A model generated the notes under the pieces. It was not told where the DNA came from and did no database searches. It saw only the letters and a program-made list of their open reading frames with translations. A program made the translations under genes and the position numbers. From contig NC_135010.1 in assembly GCF_051020985.1 (NCBI RefSeq), forward strand, positions 10,042,001-10,106,000: a DNA stretch of 64,000 nucleotides, written 5' to 3'. Positions 49,870 through 63,182 of this stretch are shown here, in pieces. The stretch's first letter is position 1; each line of letters opens with the position of its first letter. This stretch comes from Nomia melanderi (taxonomy: Eukaryota > Arthropoda > Insecta > Hymenoptera > Halictidae).

Positions 49870-50180
49870 TGTATAATTTAATTCTTTCTGGCGATTTTGA
49901 ATGTTTTAAAGAACCTTCGTCTGCAAAGGTTAGAGAAGCTCGTCTAAAGACTGTAGAAACATTAGACACATCTCTTTTAGTATGTAAGAAAGTCATGAAT
50001 CCCAGAAAAGCTGAGGTTTTAGAGAACCAGGAAGTTGACGTGTACCTGGTAACACCGAGAGATCGAAAACGCAAATCCCGTGTGAGAACAGATGAAGAAA
50101 TTCTTGCTGCCACGCCTTTGGCTGAAGAAATTGAAGCCGCGATTGCGATGGCCACGGAGACGTCGCTTGTACTTCAATGA
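49869..50180 (+). CDS. Hypothetical protein, 103 aa; possible broken gene
   Basis: ATG at 49869 to TGA at 50180. Composition is rich in Glu, Lys, Arg, Ala and Leu, with segments such as E-A-R-L-K-T-V-E-T-L-D-T-S and P-R-D-R-K-R-K-S-R-V-R, and an acidic Ala-rich helix-like end (E-E-I-E-A-A-I-A-M-A). This looks more like real protein than any other unassigned frame here. I do not recognise the family. The frame is open further upstream without Met, and the preceding 40-codon frame is offset by one base. It could be a frameshifted gene, a processed copy without a visible poly(A) tail, or the last exon of a split gene. If the transporter starts at 63.3 kb, it would lie antisense in its first intron. 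Confidence 0.35.
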   Translation: MYNLILSGDFECFKEPSSAKVREARLKTVETLDTSLLVCKKVMNPRKAEVLENQEVDVYLVTPRDRKRKSRVRTDEEILAATPLAEEIEAAIAMATETSLVLQ

Positions 50181-51082
50181 AAGTGTTACAAACGAGCGAA
50201 GCCGGGCCCGAGCAGCGAGTGTGCAAACGATCGCAATTGAATAGGATGTCCACCTTGAAACGCGATCCAGTTTAAGTGATCAATTGCTACTATCAAGTTA
50301 AACGTCCCCGTCTAATCACTCCTCTTTTCTTAATTCGCCGCTCGAGATCCTGACGAACCGACACGACGGGCTGTTCCGCGTTTCTCGTTCGAACTGGATA
50401 AATAATTGGCCCCGTTGAACCGCGAGTCGAACCTTTGATCGGCGCTGGCATGATACCGGATCGGATTAACCGTGATTATTGTGACGCGCGGTATTAACCT
50501 ATTAACTGAATCTTCTTATTTATTCGCTTAGGGACTCTTCGACCGAGCTGAACGTAAGAATATAAATGAAATGGCAATCGTAGGCATTGAAAGGTAAATC
50601 ACTTTAGAATGACATTATCCCACGTTATTCGCGTGTACTTGAATAACTCTCGACGGAACAATTACCCAGTTAATCCGTCAACATCGTCGAATCAGCTTTC
50701 ATAAGAATCAAACGCGGGACTTTCAATCTATGCAATCGCTAGTCCTACGTTAATATAACATTTCAGATATGTATAACACAAACCCGAAGTAAACTTACAA
50801 AATCGAATTCCTTATTCCTTTTCGTAAGTTTCTAGCAGCTGAAATTTAGGCGTACAATGTGTTATTAAAAGAAGAATCATACAGTCAACTTAACACGAAT
50901 GATTGCTACCTCCGCAATACTCTGTCATAGGTCACTTGCAAGACAATGTGCAATTAACGAAAAGTATCCTACAAGGAAACACCAGCAAAGTAATTTAATC
51001 TCATTTTCAAAAGATCCTCGTACAACTAGATCCAAACCATCCCCTAACGCGTCAACCTTCTCGTCCCCTAACAGTTCCAAGG
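50181..51082. other. Non-coding stretch, no gene recognised
   Basis: GC-moderate to 50480, then AT-rich. TTAACCTATTAACTG near 50495 and CCCAGTTAATCC near 50666 look like very degenerate family B ends, but I could not match the interior. Confidence 0.35.
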
Positions 51083-51205
51083 AACGTTGTCAACGGTAGA
51101 TAAGAGCAGCAACCGGAAATCCTCGATAATGAGGGGTCTACCGAGCAGAGATCAACTGAGAACCCCGACGACGACGCGACGAGTCGCGGAATACGATCAT
51201 TGACG
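51083..51205 (-). promoter_or_regulatory. Promoter-like segment, copy 2
   Basis: Diverged direct copy of 46625-46750, about 4.45 kb upstream in gene orientation. Minus-strand TCAGT at 51159-51155 is conserved, as is the GGTAGAC block just downstream of it. It may be an alternative promoter, the remains of a duplicated upstream gene, or a dispersed repeat. Confidence 0.4.
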
Positions 51206-51939
51206 CGAGAGAGATCAGTTCCCGAACGTACCACCGCGAAAATGACTCCCCAAATATGCGCAAGGGACCGTCAGTTAAATGACACAATCGATGTACACCA
51301 CGTTAATCAGCCCCGAGGAGCAGCGTCTCCGCGCCGCGGAGTCATTCACCTGCGGATGAGCGAGCAGCGGCCAGCGAGGAACTGTTCGCGACTCGATCGG
51401 CGAAGCTTGCCGTCGATGGTTATCGGCGAGTGATGTTCGGACACGGGCGTATGTAAATACCTTCACGGAAGAAACTGCACTCGCGGTACCGCGCGAAATG
51501 ACACCGACCAGACGAACAGAATCCGGCGAACGGAATCGGCCGTCGCGGAACAGGTGTCCACCACGAGACTCCTCCGTTCCCCTCCCGCGCGGGTCTACGC
51601 CATCTTCCCGGCGCAGTCGACGGCGTTACAAGCTTGCTAATTCTTTCTCGCCGTCGCGAGTGGAGGAGGAACCAGCGGCGGTTTTCACGACAGAGCCCCG
51701 AGCGAACGCGTGCCACGCAGACACATGATCGTCGCCGACCTGTTGCCTCCTTCCCACCGCGACTGTCTTTAAAGGTAAAACGCACGCCGACACTCGGTCG
51801 TCCCTGATGACCGAAGGGGTGGGTGGGGGAAGCGAATCAGCTGTAGGGGGGCTAGCTACTTCTTAGGCTCCGGACATCGACGGTCGGGACACTTTGCGCT
51901 CGCTGGTCGTTTGCGGCGCGTGCTGCGGTAGCAGTGAGA

Positions 51940-52112
51940 ATTATGGAAAATTATGGAAGTATGGGGAAGTATGTAGAAGTATGTAGAAGTATAGGGAAAG
52001 TATGGAGAAATTATATGAAGTTATGAGGAAATGATAGGAAAACAATGTAAGACTATGTAAAATTATGTAAAACTGTAGAAAGGTATATAAAGCTATAAGG
52101 AAACTATATAAA
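51940..52112 (+). repeat. Degenerate tandem array of GAAGTATG-like units
   Basis: Units such as TATGGAAGTATGGGGAAGTA with a period of about 8-11 bp, changing into TATAAGGAAACTATATAAA towards the right end. Confidence 0.75.
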
Positions 52113-54185
52113 CCATAACGACTTTGCGCGTTGATCGCTGATCAGGAGGAAAAACAAACGAGGAATCCTAACTAAAATAAAGACAACAGACGAAGGACCA
52201 TGTTTTTAGATAATCAAGGAAAGTTCTTAATATTGGAAAAACTGGTCAAGCCGTCTAGACATTATCTTCCACAACTACAATATCTAAACGTCGAAATGAA
52301 ATGAAACTTTATTTGATTTACGACGTGTTGGGTCGCAAATCAGATAAACGCCTAGCAATACCCAAGAAAGTTCATATGCATAAGGAAACTGCTTAGGATA
52401 ATATCAAACATATGTCACCGCACGTGCGTTCTACAGGAAAATCTGATTATTATAATGAAACACTCATCGACGAAAAGAAAAACGAATTCCAGTTTCCTTG
52501 AAGTTCCTCTAAAAACAGCAGCAGCCTCATTTACGAGGACGCCGGTTCAAGACGGTGGGAGTTCAAGGAAAATCCTTATTTTATCCGCGCCGAACTCGTC
52601 AAATTAAAAATAAAACAAACGCGTTTCAATCCTACCATGCGCGCCACATGCACGAGGTTCGCGATCCGCAAACGACCGATCTCGATTCGATTTCAGCCTC
52701 TAATTAGACACTCCTTATCTCGCGTCTAACCGTGATGCGATCCGAACATCGATTCAACCTTTATCCACCGATTCCTGGAAGTATCTGTTCTCGAACCGAA
52801 TTCATCCTCGGTTTCCTTCGCGCTCGCGCGCGCGCGCGCCGTCGGCTGGAAGTGTGTCAATGCTGTCGCGCGCGCTCGCGACGTGCAATCACTATATGTG
52901 GAATCTGAGTCAAGAATCGGAAGATTCGGTGCCGCGAGCTCGCGCGCCGTAATTCCATCATTGACATTGCCCATTAGAACGTTGACGCTCGAGCACGGCT
53001 CCGACGTAACGCGATTTTCGGACTGTGAAACGGAGCGGAGCGTCGGGAACAATGCGCGATGATTCAACGTCCCCGCGTATTGACGGAGCCAATATTTGCC
53101 GCGCGACCCGCGGAAAATTTTTGCCGAACCTCCTCCGGCGTCCGACAACACGCTCGCACATCGGAGTTTCCTTGCGCGCTGAAAGTTACAAAGTACATTG
53201 GCAACGGCGCTTGATGCGGAAGCTCGTAATATGGAACGGTACGATATATCGGGGAATAAATGGCTCGATGGCTCGGTTACCATGGAACACGCTTCGTTGG
53301 TAATAGAAAACAATTATATTAATAGTTGGACATCAATTGGGAATTTATAATTGAATACGAAGCATTACTGCGTTTAGTACGTTCAGTTTTCTAAGGGACA
53401 AGCGAAACAATCTTCCTGACATAGATATGTAAAAAAGTGGAGCATTCATTTATTTGTCCTTTTCGATTCTATAAATATTCATTGCTCGTGATAAAAATGA
53501 GTTTTGTTTACAGATTATCTGGGTGTTACAAATTGGGAGCGATTTTTTCGGGGCGTTGTTTTTATTTACATTTTTGTACCGTGTTTCGGGGCATTTCAAT
53601 TTGTGCGTTGCTATCGATCGGTGTAGAAATGTTTATTAATTTCTCCGTGCGAGTTTCATTGAACACACGCGTATCTCTCGTTTTGGCGTGCTTCTCAAAT
53701 CAGGTGTTCCATATTAGGTGGCGCTACTCTACCAGGAAAAAAGGGAGCGAACTGGAGCACGACGTTCCGCGGCGAGAATCTAGCTAATAACTCGAGACAC
53801 GGGGCTATCGTTTTTCAAGCAGCGTTTATTTGCGAAGCAGGAAATTAGAAAATTACGAAACATGGCTGCCGGGACAATTGAGGGACATTGGACAAATGAC
53901 TGAGCATTAGAATAGCTTCAAGTGGCGCGTGCAGAAAAGTTACATTCCTTATCTCAGGTGCTGGGGAAAGAAATTGGAATCCGGCGAGCGAGGTCTGCGG
54001 AACCGACGCGACGCGCCGCAATTACCTGCAATGAGCAGTGGGTTTTTTCAGCGGTGTCGGCGCGGAACAAATTGTATCGGTAATTGACGATCGCTGTTAC
54101 ACAAACGCGAGACGTGTTTCGCGGTTCAGCAGGACTGATACAAAATGTATGGAAATCCTGCGATCCGAGCGACACTTTTGAGGAC
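52113..54185. other. Non-coding stretch, no gene recognised
   Basis: Contains a short (CG)n tract (52827-52840). The 195-codon minus-strand frame at 52726-53313 opens without an ATG, lies in CpG-rich sequence with frames on the other strand, and has no recognisable domain. Confidence 0.4.
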
Positions 54186-54398
54186 AAACACTGGAACTAC
54201 CGAGCAGTTAAATTGACTTTTTGAAATTCCTCTACACAAACTCTGCTGAAATTTTATTTAATTTACAATTCAGTTTGGGTATTGCTGATCAATTTCATTA
54301 ATCATTTCTCAGAGAAACTGCCGTTATATTTTTAATAATTGCAAAAGGGAGAAATACGAAATGGGTCATTTTGATCTGTCTGGTAATTTGAATGTTAA
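54186..54398 (+). mobile_element. Family C TTAA-type MITE
   Basis: The left end CACTGGAACTACCGAGCAG..AAATTGAC and right end GGGTCATTTTGATCTGTC..GAATG-TTAA are inverted. The interior (AAATTCCTCTACA, ACAATTCAGTTTGGGTATT, TTCTCAGAGAAACTG) matches 37562-37785 in reverse. The left TTAA has decayed to CAAA. Confidence 0.68.
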
Positions 54399-57300
54399 CG
54401 AGCGATCGTTGCTCAATCCTGATGACGAGCGCTGAGCCATTAGGCAAATCGGTTGACACACTGCATACTGCTAAGAGAAATCTCATTTCTATGTAACGAC
54501 ACTTAGCTGTAACTTTGCTAATTACTACAGCATTGAAAGAAATATTGACTTCGATTCGAACTGACTGTCTATTTAAAATATATTACTAAACGATATGATA
54601 CTTGAGTTTTTCTATGAAAATTAGCCAGTATGCAGTGTGTTAATTTACAAAATGAAGAAACATGACGTAAGTGTGTACATTGATTTCTCAAATTTTTCTT
54701 CAAATGGAAAATCAAATAACGATTGTAGTATCGTTAGATATTATCGCAGATGTAACTTTAATTCGAGCACGGAAAATGCGTGGAATAGTATATGAAGTAA
54801 TCATTATCAGTCGGAATTTTTCCACGGACGAAGGAATGTTCGTTCATTCGCGGAATTCAATTCAATAATAAGATTCACTTTCAACGCGAGGATATAAAAG
54901 TCAATGAGGCGGTTCAATAATAAATTCCAAAAAATTTAATAATCGGAGTTGACTAATTTCGCTGACGAACGTTTCATTTCTCGCGACACTTTCTCGCTAT
55001 TTCAGAGCAATTCGTCTATGACGATGTCTCCTGCGTCCTGGTCGCGAAGGAACGCGCGGAATCCTCGCGGCGATTGATGGATCGTTTTATAATCTTCAAC
55101 GTGTTGCATAATTTATCACGGTGAGCCTTAGCAGAAATATTATTCCGTCCGGCGCGATGCATTCCTTTCACCCGAACGTTCACTTCGTGTTCTCAAAGTT
55201 CTACCGCGCTTCGGTTTACGCGAAGGTCGGGCCGGAGGTTTCTTTCACCCTTTTCTTTTCTCGTCGGATCGACTAATTTCATTATCCGCGAGAAGAGAGC
55301 GAAGACTGAAACGGAGATTAAACCGGTTCACTCGAACCACGCTTCCGGCGAACGGAGCACGGCCGTATCACCGGTAGAACCAAATTTAATTGGAGATTGC
55401 AACGAAGTCGGTTGCCTAACGCACGATACTTTTCGATGGTTTCTTTGTTAACCCTTTATCCTACGATTTATTTGTCAACTACAACCGTTTAAGCCCCAAG
55501 CGGCGCGATGGCGCTTCTGTCACATCGTTCAAAAGTGCCAGTCTATCGGTTCCTGGAATCAGATCAAGCTTATTTACTTCTTTTCCTTCTAATTATTCAT
55601 TTTCATTTTTGTTATTACCCGCCTAGAATTGGAAAAATGTAACGATCGCACTGTTTAAAAATTTCTTTTGTAAAAACAGACAAGCGTAATTCAGTTTCTA
55701 AATCGAAAGGAAAGTAGCGCGATCGTTCATCGTCGTGTCGACTTCGATCGATGCAATCACACGAATGTACATCCTAATTGTCTATTTCGAAATTTCTCTA
55801 GAAACAATGGAATAAACTGTACAGTAGACATAAGCATTAAAAAAATAGCGTTAAAGCTAATAGTAGAAGAGAAATTCGCAGAATATAGAAGGGTAAAAAA
55901 TAAACGAATATGATCGTGAACCTTTCGCGAGCAATCTCTTTTTTCAATCTCTGCGGTCAACTGCACGGGAGTACGAAAACAAAGCAGGGCAACGCATTGT
56001 TGACGGAATACCGCCTCAATAAAAACGCAGCTTCGCGCGATACGCTCTAAAAATACCGACACGGCCTCGTCGCTACCGAAAGTTAAACGTCCAGCGGCTG
56101 CCGCGCGATTGAATCTCCGCTCAACCCTCACCGGGTCATTTTGACCCGGTGACCGTTGCTGTATTTACATATCTTCATATTTATTAATTTACCGATACGA
56201 GTATATGCACAGACAATTGTGACAGCTGCGGCTGGCGGTGCGCGTCAAATTGAACGCGGAGTTTCTTTGTGCAACTTGCATACAATGGAGATTCCATTTC
56301 GAAACGAAACAACCATCCATTAACATTCTTAGCATTTCTTAATATTCACACGTTAATCGTCTAAACGTATTTTCCGAAACGCATTTTCGAATATACGTAA
56401 TAGAATTGACGCTTTTTTTCCTAAAATGTACATAATTATATTCTCCATTGAAAAAGATGATCTTTCTTCTACAATAAAAACATAAATCGGGATGCAAGAA
56501 ATGAATTGGTGAAAACAAAAATTTCAAAGGTTTTTAAAAACTACCAGTTCGAAATATTTCTGACGAAACGGATATTTCGGCTGTCGGGTGGTCAGAGGGC
56601 TAGGGCCAAAAAACTGCCGTTTCATTGCGCGTAATTGACCTGGCAGAGCCCAGGGCAGCACGATTTCCCGTGGAACGCCGATAGATAACGCCATACAGGC
56701 TAGATAAGACGGGTGAATGTAACGCGGCGCGCGCACGGTATTTTCGTCTTGTTCGGTTCATCGAAAACAACCAGGGAAAAATCGAATAAAACTGGTTTAC
56801 ACTAGCTGAAGCCGGTTACCGTCGCTTAGTTGCGACTTGGTGGTTGATTGTTCTATCGCGTGAATGTACGGTGGCTGAGCGACACGGGAAAAAGTTTGAC
56901 TTCCGCGACGAAAGGCCGCCATTTTGGATCCTTGTTTCAGGTCAGATAACTCGAACAACGCGTTGTTAACCGTTCGATCTGAAACAACGTCTCTCGTGAA
57001 CGGTCTCCATCGAAGACTAAAGATTTAAGAAAAATTTTCCTTTCAACGTGTTTTATTTAGCTTACGCAGTACGATGCTTGTATTGCCATAATTATGGTAA
57101 ATACTAGTATTACTATAACTATTACTAGAAATGACTACAATATTAACTGTAACTATAACGATTACAGTAAAAAATATTACTATAACTGAAAAACCAGTAC
57201 AGATGTACACGCTGGGAAGATTGTTCTCGATGAAATATTGCAAAATTGAATAAACGCGTACGGTTCGCATACTCGATTGAATTCCAGCTCAATTATAGAT

Positions 57301-58240
57301 GTATTAACGTGATTGGCAGGTAGACATGATCCCTCCAGAAGTATCCGGGATTAATCGACCGCGCCAGCGGAAAAGATTATCTGCATCGCGGTGCGATAAA
57401 CAATCTCGCGCCGCGCCGAATTATCGAACCTCCTCGGATCGAAGTAATGCCGAGTGAATTTTGAACAACTCTGATTTCGAGATAGAATTCTCCGCGGCGC
57501 GACGTACGGACAATTGAACCGCTAATCAACAGCTGATCCTTCAACGAAGTAATTCAGCCGTCCGAGCGATCGATCTTCGCGCGCCGTCGAGCAATCGTGC
57601 TCGATTATGCGCCGCGTTTTATTTAATCGCGGATGATCGTATCGAGCCGTCAATGATCGCGATAAATAATGCATCCGTTGGCAGGGGAAACTCGTTGTAA
57701 ATTTAAAACGCTCGCGATCCTCGTGCTCCGCGGTTGAAAACGGAAAATCGGATTGGAACGTCGGTTCCTCGCGGTCCAATTAGAACCGGGCGCTACTTAT
57801 CGCTCCGATTGCATCGTCGTTATCCGATGCGCCGATATCAACGGACGCCGCTTTCAGAAGTAATTGAGGATATGGAGGAAAAATCAACCTCGGCGCCGCG
57901 CCACCTTCTTTTTCCACCGCGCCGAGAGGTGTTCCGCGATCGGGCAAACAGCGCGGAATCGTGTTATGTAAATAACACGTCTGAATGGGAAAGCGATAAC
58001 CGAGTTGTAAAAACCACTCGAACGCGATGCGTATCGCTCGTATCGGAACGGCTGGCTCGCATCTTATTAAGAGATTCATCTAATCGTCAATAACAGTCTG
58101 TTTCGCAATTAGAGCTCCGCCGGAGCGTGAATTCGCGCTGGCCAACAGATGTTCGTTCTTCCAGCGATTACGTCCGACGTTATTCGCGAGAGAGGTTTCG
58201 AGGCAAGAACTTTCCGTACGAGTGTCCGAAGTACTTTTAG
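54399..58240. other. Non-coding stretch, no gene recognised
   Basis: AT-rich with CpG-rich blocks (54990-55400, 57330-57960). A palindromic string CCGGGTCATTTTGACCCGG occurs near 56130-56148, similar to the GTCAAAATGACC core of family C, without other family C sequence around it. Confidence 0.4.
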
Positions 58241-58441
58241 ATGAGTCCCTTGAAATCTTGGATCACTGTCGATGCAAATGTATCAAGAATGGCACGAGGA
58301 ATATTGAAAAATATCGAATCGCCGAAGTTCAGCGCCGAAAACAAGTGGACGGGCGTCATCGAGATTAAAGCGGTTGACGGCAAGAACAAGGAAGATCAAG
58401 GTATCGTTTGTCATTGGAGAGCGGAGGAGGACAGCATGTAA
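58241..58441 (+). CDS. Small ORF, 66 aa, doubtful
   Basis: ATG to TAA with an acceptor-like CTTTTAG directly before the ATG and a donor-like AAG-GTATCG inside. The product is charged (K, E, D) without repeats. No family recognised and no neighbouring exon could be tied to it, so chance is a fair alternative. Confidence 0.18.
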   Translation: MSPLKSWITVDANVSRMARGILKNIESPKFSAENKWTGVIEIKAVDGKNKEDQGIVCHWRAEEDSM

Positions 58442-61400
58442 ACAGGGTCGCGAATGTTTACCCGCGAATGTTTGCGCGCCGTCCCCATTTGTCGAATTAA
58501 ATAACTCCCGCGGCACGAATAAAAAGGCGAACCTTGGGCGAGAGTGGAACAGAAAAAAGAGGAAAACGAACAACACGGGCGATACTGGACGTTATCGTTG
58601 GCCATTCAAGAGAAACTGCCCTCATTACGCGCAACGACAGACTGTTTGCGCGACGATAAACCGCATTTGCTTAAGATTCACGCGACTCGACTCGACCGTT
58701 TCACTGATTCTTCCATAAATATCGCTACCGAGGGGAGCGGGAATTTAGTTTAACCGAACAAACACTGAAACGTCCGTAGACAATTATTTTGTCTCGAGGA
58801 CAACGGTTGAATCTCGGGACACCCGGCTTTTAGAGGCTAGAGCGAAAACAAAATGGCAGAGGACGGCGGCGCATCTGCAACTTCGCCTCATGGGGAAACT
58901 TGGGGAAAGATGATTCATCTTCATCCTTTGGGGACGCCATATTGACGGCATTAAGTTCTCTACCTAAGATTGAAAGTTTTAAGAAGATAATTGAATTACT
59001 CGAATAACGAACGATTAGTGTGTAATTATATATATATAAAATTATGTAATTTTCCTTCTTTAACGTATTTGAGACTCACATGTATAATTCAGCATTCTAT
59101 GGAAGAAGCTTCTCATACCATAAGATTCAAACCGAGCATTTTCAATTTCACGATTATAAACAGTGACTCCGTTTAATGTAATGACCTTTTATTGGCAAGT
59201 GCAAACACGATCGAGCGTGAGAATCGGAGAGAACGGGTTCTTACACATAAAAATGCGTTTCCCCATTGTTGCCAGGGATTTTCAACAGCCGCGGAGTTAC
59301 TTTATCCCGGACAACCGTTGAACGGTACTGGGAGTTGGTCTCACCCCGGCGAAGAATTAATTTAAGCGAACAAAAGGCGCGCCGCGGAGAGACTTTGTAC
59401 CCGACACGCGAGTAAGTTAGTCACGTATCGAGGCTGCTGCGAACTTGGTATTCGCGAGCGTGATTCGCATCCGCGCGTTCCCGGGGGCCTTGCGATTTTT
59501 CACGGCTCCAGTAGAGCGGCCAAGGAACCGGGGAGGCGAGGCCGAACGAGATTCCAGGGTTCGACGGCCATCCATTTGAACTAGAGTTCCGTATTCCAGG
59601 TGTATGTAAATACAGGTGTACACATATGTTTCATGCGGATAGATGTACACATATCGATGCGTATCGTTTTAACAGTAGAACACACGAACCGTTTATTTTG
59701 AAAATGGTTTATATCCGTTGAAAAGAAAAAGAAACCGTTTACAAATGAAAAGATAACGTAGAATTGTAACTATTAGAACCGTTAGCTTAATTCTTTTGGA
59801 AAAGAGACTTAATGTTCATACAGTCGTCATATAATGTTTAATGTTTTATCATTTGAATCTTCAAGCTTCCTAAGTGCTTCCGCAACTTTTTTCTATCTTC
59901 ATTAACCAGAGTCTTTTATTCTAATCATTTTTACAGAAGATTCGGAGGTTCGGATTTCAGGCTGATACGACTGATTTACTTTAGCATCATTTGTATATCC
60001 CTAGTTCAAATAGTCCACAGCCTATACGGACCAAATGGAAAATCGCTGGGGGGAACGGCGAGCTGATTTACCTCACCATTATGCCCGGCTGACTAATTCG
60101 CGTTGGGAAATCGGTCGGCGTTGTCTCAAAACCAGCCTTCGAATTGTTTGCGGAACACAAACGCCCGTTTACCGGGACCAGCCGGGACGGGCGTTCTCGT
60201 AATCACGGCAATTGATGCAACCGGATCGGGTTTCCCCGGTGGATCATCGGGAACGCGATGATCGATGATTGGCACGGAAAGTACGACGTGCTCGAAATCG
60301 TTGCAGAGCGTGTCCGGTTCGCGCGCAATGCAACGGAATTATTCGAATGCCGAGGGTGAAAGGCACAGTGGCTTCCAAAAGAAAAAGGATCGTAAATTCG
60401 TTTCGAAACGGAACTTGCCGAGATCCACCCCGTTGAAGGCATCAATCCTTTGAAAACGTTAATGATATAGGTGCTTTAGATTTTTACGAAAATTCTGTCG
60501 ACTTCAACATCACTCGAATACTAGAAAAGTAGAGAACTATACACTATTAATATTCCAACACTGAAATTCCTCCCCAGTTTCACGACTAGATTCCAGATAC
60601 GAAAATCGAATATGGCGGCCTTCGTCCTCGAAGAACTAAGCCGCATGGTAATTACAAAACTCTTCCCCGAAGCGAAACCTATTAAGAAATTGCTCTATTA
60701 TCGTTTACGCTATCTGCTAAGTGAAGTGCAGATAAGGTGAGACGTTCAGAGTTAATCGCGATTATGATTTTTACTGTCGAGTGCGTGGGAACCTTAGCTA
60801 AGTTTATTCTTATTCAAACATCGAGACATTCGTGACTATAATTGCCAAATAACAATTCAAGTAGTCGTTCAAGCGATAGACCCAAATAACTGAAAACCAG
60901 CGTCACATTTAAATGAAAAAAAGGAACGTTCTCAAGATGAAAAGTGCTTCGTTCAAATGAACTATGTAGCGTCACGAATTAATTCCAGCAGCTCGACGAA
61001 GACCCACTCGACCTTCCCGATATTTGCTCCGCATCTGTGCTTCAGTGTGACAACCACCCGCGCCGTCGTTCCTCTCTTATTCCCGTCACACTTGCGGCTG
61101 ACATTTTGCGCTATCCAAACTCCGGCGAACCCCGGGATTCCCCGATAGCCCCGGCCGTAATCGGTGTTTAACGTTCGGCGACGTTGAACGTCTGGCCAGT
61201 AAAATGTATCGTTAAGAGCGACATTTATTGTTTACCGTCATGTTAAGCGGCCACGACACCGGAAACGACACGTAAACTGCTAATGGGAACGAGTTTCTGA
61301 TGCTATTCGCGACTTGCCGGAAAGTAAATAAACGAGAAAGAGAGAGGCAGAAAGGTGGGAGGGGGTGGGCGGATGAAATATTAGGGGATCGTTAAAAGTT

Positions 61401-62958
61401 CCGAAGCCGGTTATTCGAAATACTCTTCCGGCTCCGGTCGTTACAGATAAACAAAATAAATACTCCCGTTCCTCCGTTTGCGCGGAGTATCGTGGACTCG
61501 TTTCACGCGAATGTCTGTCGAGTACAATGGAAAGGAAAATATTGAAAAGAGAAGCTAGTACGAGTGTTCGAAGTACATATTCAGCTTCACGAAAGAATAA
61601 AGTAAGTTTTATAGAAACTGTATTAAATAAAGGGAACAGAAGAAAATTGTATTCGATGTCGCTGTCGTAATTTAGATCAAGTAAATTGACACATTGTGTA
61701 AGTGTCATAACTTGCTGATAAGAGACTCGTGTGATTTTAATAAGCCCTCCGTGTCTCCCTGGACATGTGCGAATAGGAAACTGTCCTGCGACAATCGATT
61801 CGTCGGGATTCAGTGACGTACGCGATGCGGCCTCGCCAAATTATTTTTCTTGCCTTGTGCATTCGCTCGTCTCGCCGGCGCGCGTCGTAATTGCTAATTT
61901 ATCGTATCGTGATCGCCGGTGAAAAAGCCGGGATCGTTAATCACAACGATCGAGCGAATCGGCGGATAAAGACATCGACCGCGGCGCGCATAATACCCTT
62001 TTTGTCCGCGGTCGTCCAGGTAACGGTTTATTAGCGTCGCGTAGCCGCTTAAACGCGTACGTACACGCACACGAATATACATACGCGAGTATATGTGTTT
62101 TTATGAAAGAGATAAAAAGAAGTACGTGGTCGAAACGAGATCTATCTACGACTGATATGTTATTCGCGTCGATCATCGCACGGACGGAGCACAAGGGCCG
62201 CGTTATCCGGTTTTGGACGATTTAACGAGGAAAACGATCGATGAACTCGTTCGAACGAGCAGACGGCGATCAAACAATTCACGATAGACGCAGGTCGACG
62301 ATCCGGGAAATGAGTTTGTGGAGGAGAGATCGAATCGAGAGCGCGTGTTGCACGTTTCTTTTGAAACTTTACACGCCAGCTGCAATCAGGGAAGATAACG
62401 AGCAGCATTATGTCTAATGACTTCGTCTGGAAGTGAATTAAACGGATTGCGATGGGTTTCTAGTTAACGAGTAGCTTTCTAATTAACTAATTGTCATTGT
62501 GCGGCTGTTCTAGAACCAGCCAACAGTCTGACATTTTCCACGGAGGAAAACAAGGGGGTCGCGCTCCGTTTCGATTCGACTTTTCGGAAAGAAGAAACGC
62601 GATTATCCGGTGATTTGCATACGAAGAAAAATTGATCGATAAAGAGCAACAGATCGATCGATTACTCGAAGAATAATCTGACGATCTGAGCGTGATAAAG
62701 GCGCGCGATCATCTCGCGCGCATCACCGCTCCACGCGCGTCGAGCGTGAGAAGGGTAAACTTTAGGAATCCCGTGGCAAAACACGCGTCTGTTGTCGAAT
62801 TCGAGAGATACAGCGTCTGAACAGCGTCGAATCCGATATTATCGCGGATCTCTCGAAAACGCGTCGTTTCGTTTCACAGCGGCGAACATGTTCGCTGCCG
62901 TTCAAAGCGTTCGAACAGGGAAAGGTCCAAAGCGAGTCAGAATCGGAATTCGCGCAAT
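58442..62958. other. Non-coding stretch, no gene recognised
   Basis: CpG-rich blocks at 59230-59560, 60050-60440 and 61730-62360 separated by AT-rich DNA. The 142-codon minus-strand frame at 61280-61708 shows no domain. A (TA)n tract lies near 59026-59040. Confidence 0.4.
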
Positions 62959-63182
62959 TTAACCCTCCGCATTCGAGAGATGACTATAGATTCGGCACAG
63001 CAAAGTTATAAAGTCTTGTATATAATATTAAACTTTATACGCATCGATATATGAAACATCGAAATAAAATAGCTTCGCTTCTTAATTCACGTATGTCTTC
63101 TCATTAGTTCCAAAGAGCATCGTCTGTATCTCATCAGTGAACGTCAAATATTTCTGAAAAACTTTCGAGTACAAAGGGTTAA
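62959..63182 (+). mobile_element. Family A MITE
   Basis: TTAA-CCCTCCGCATTCGAGAG at the left and CGAGTACAAAGGG-TTAA at the right, 224 bp. It matches 6750-6948 in the same orientation (GATTCGGCACA/GATTTAATTGACA region, ATAAAATAGCTT, then AAAAACTTTCGAGT). Confidence 0.72.

Noticed and set aside
52726..53313. Long minus-strand open frame (195 codons)
   Set aside because: It opens without an ATG, lies in CpG-rich DNA where frames stay open by chance, includes the translation of a (CG)n tract, and shows no domain.
61280..61708. 142-codon minus-strand frame
   Set aside because: No domain, no exon partners, and composition is consistent with chance in AT-rich DNA.
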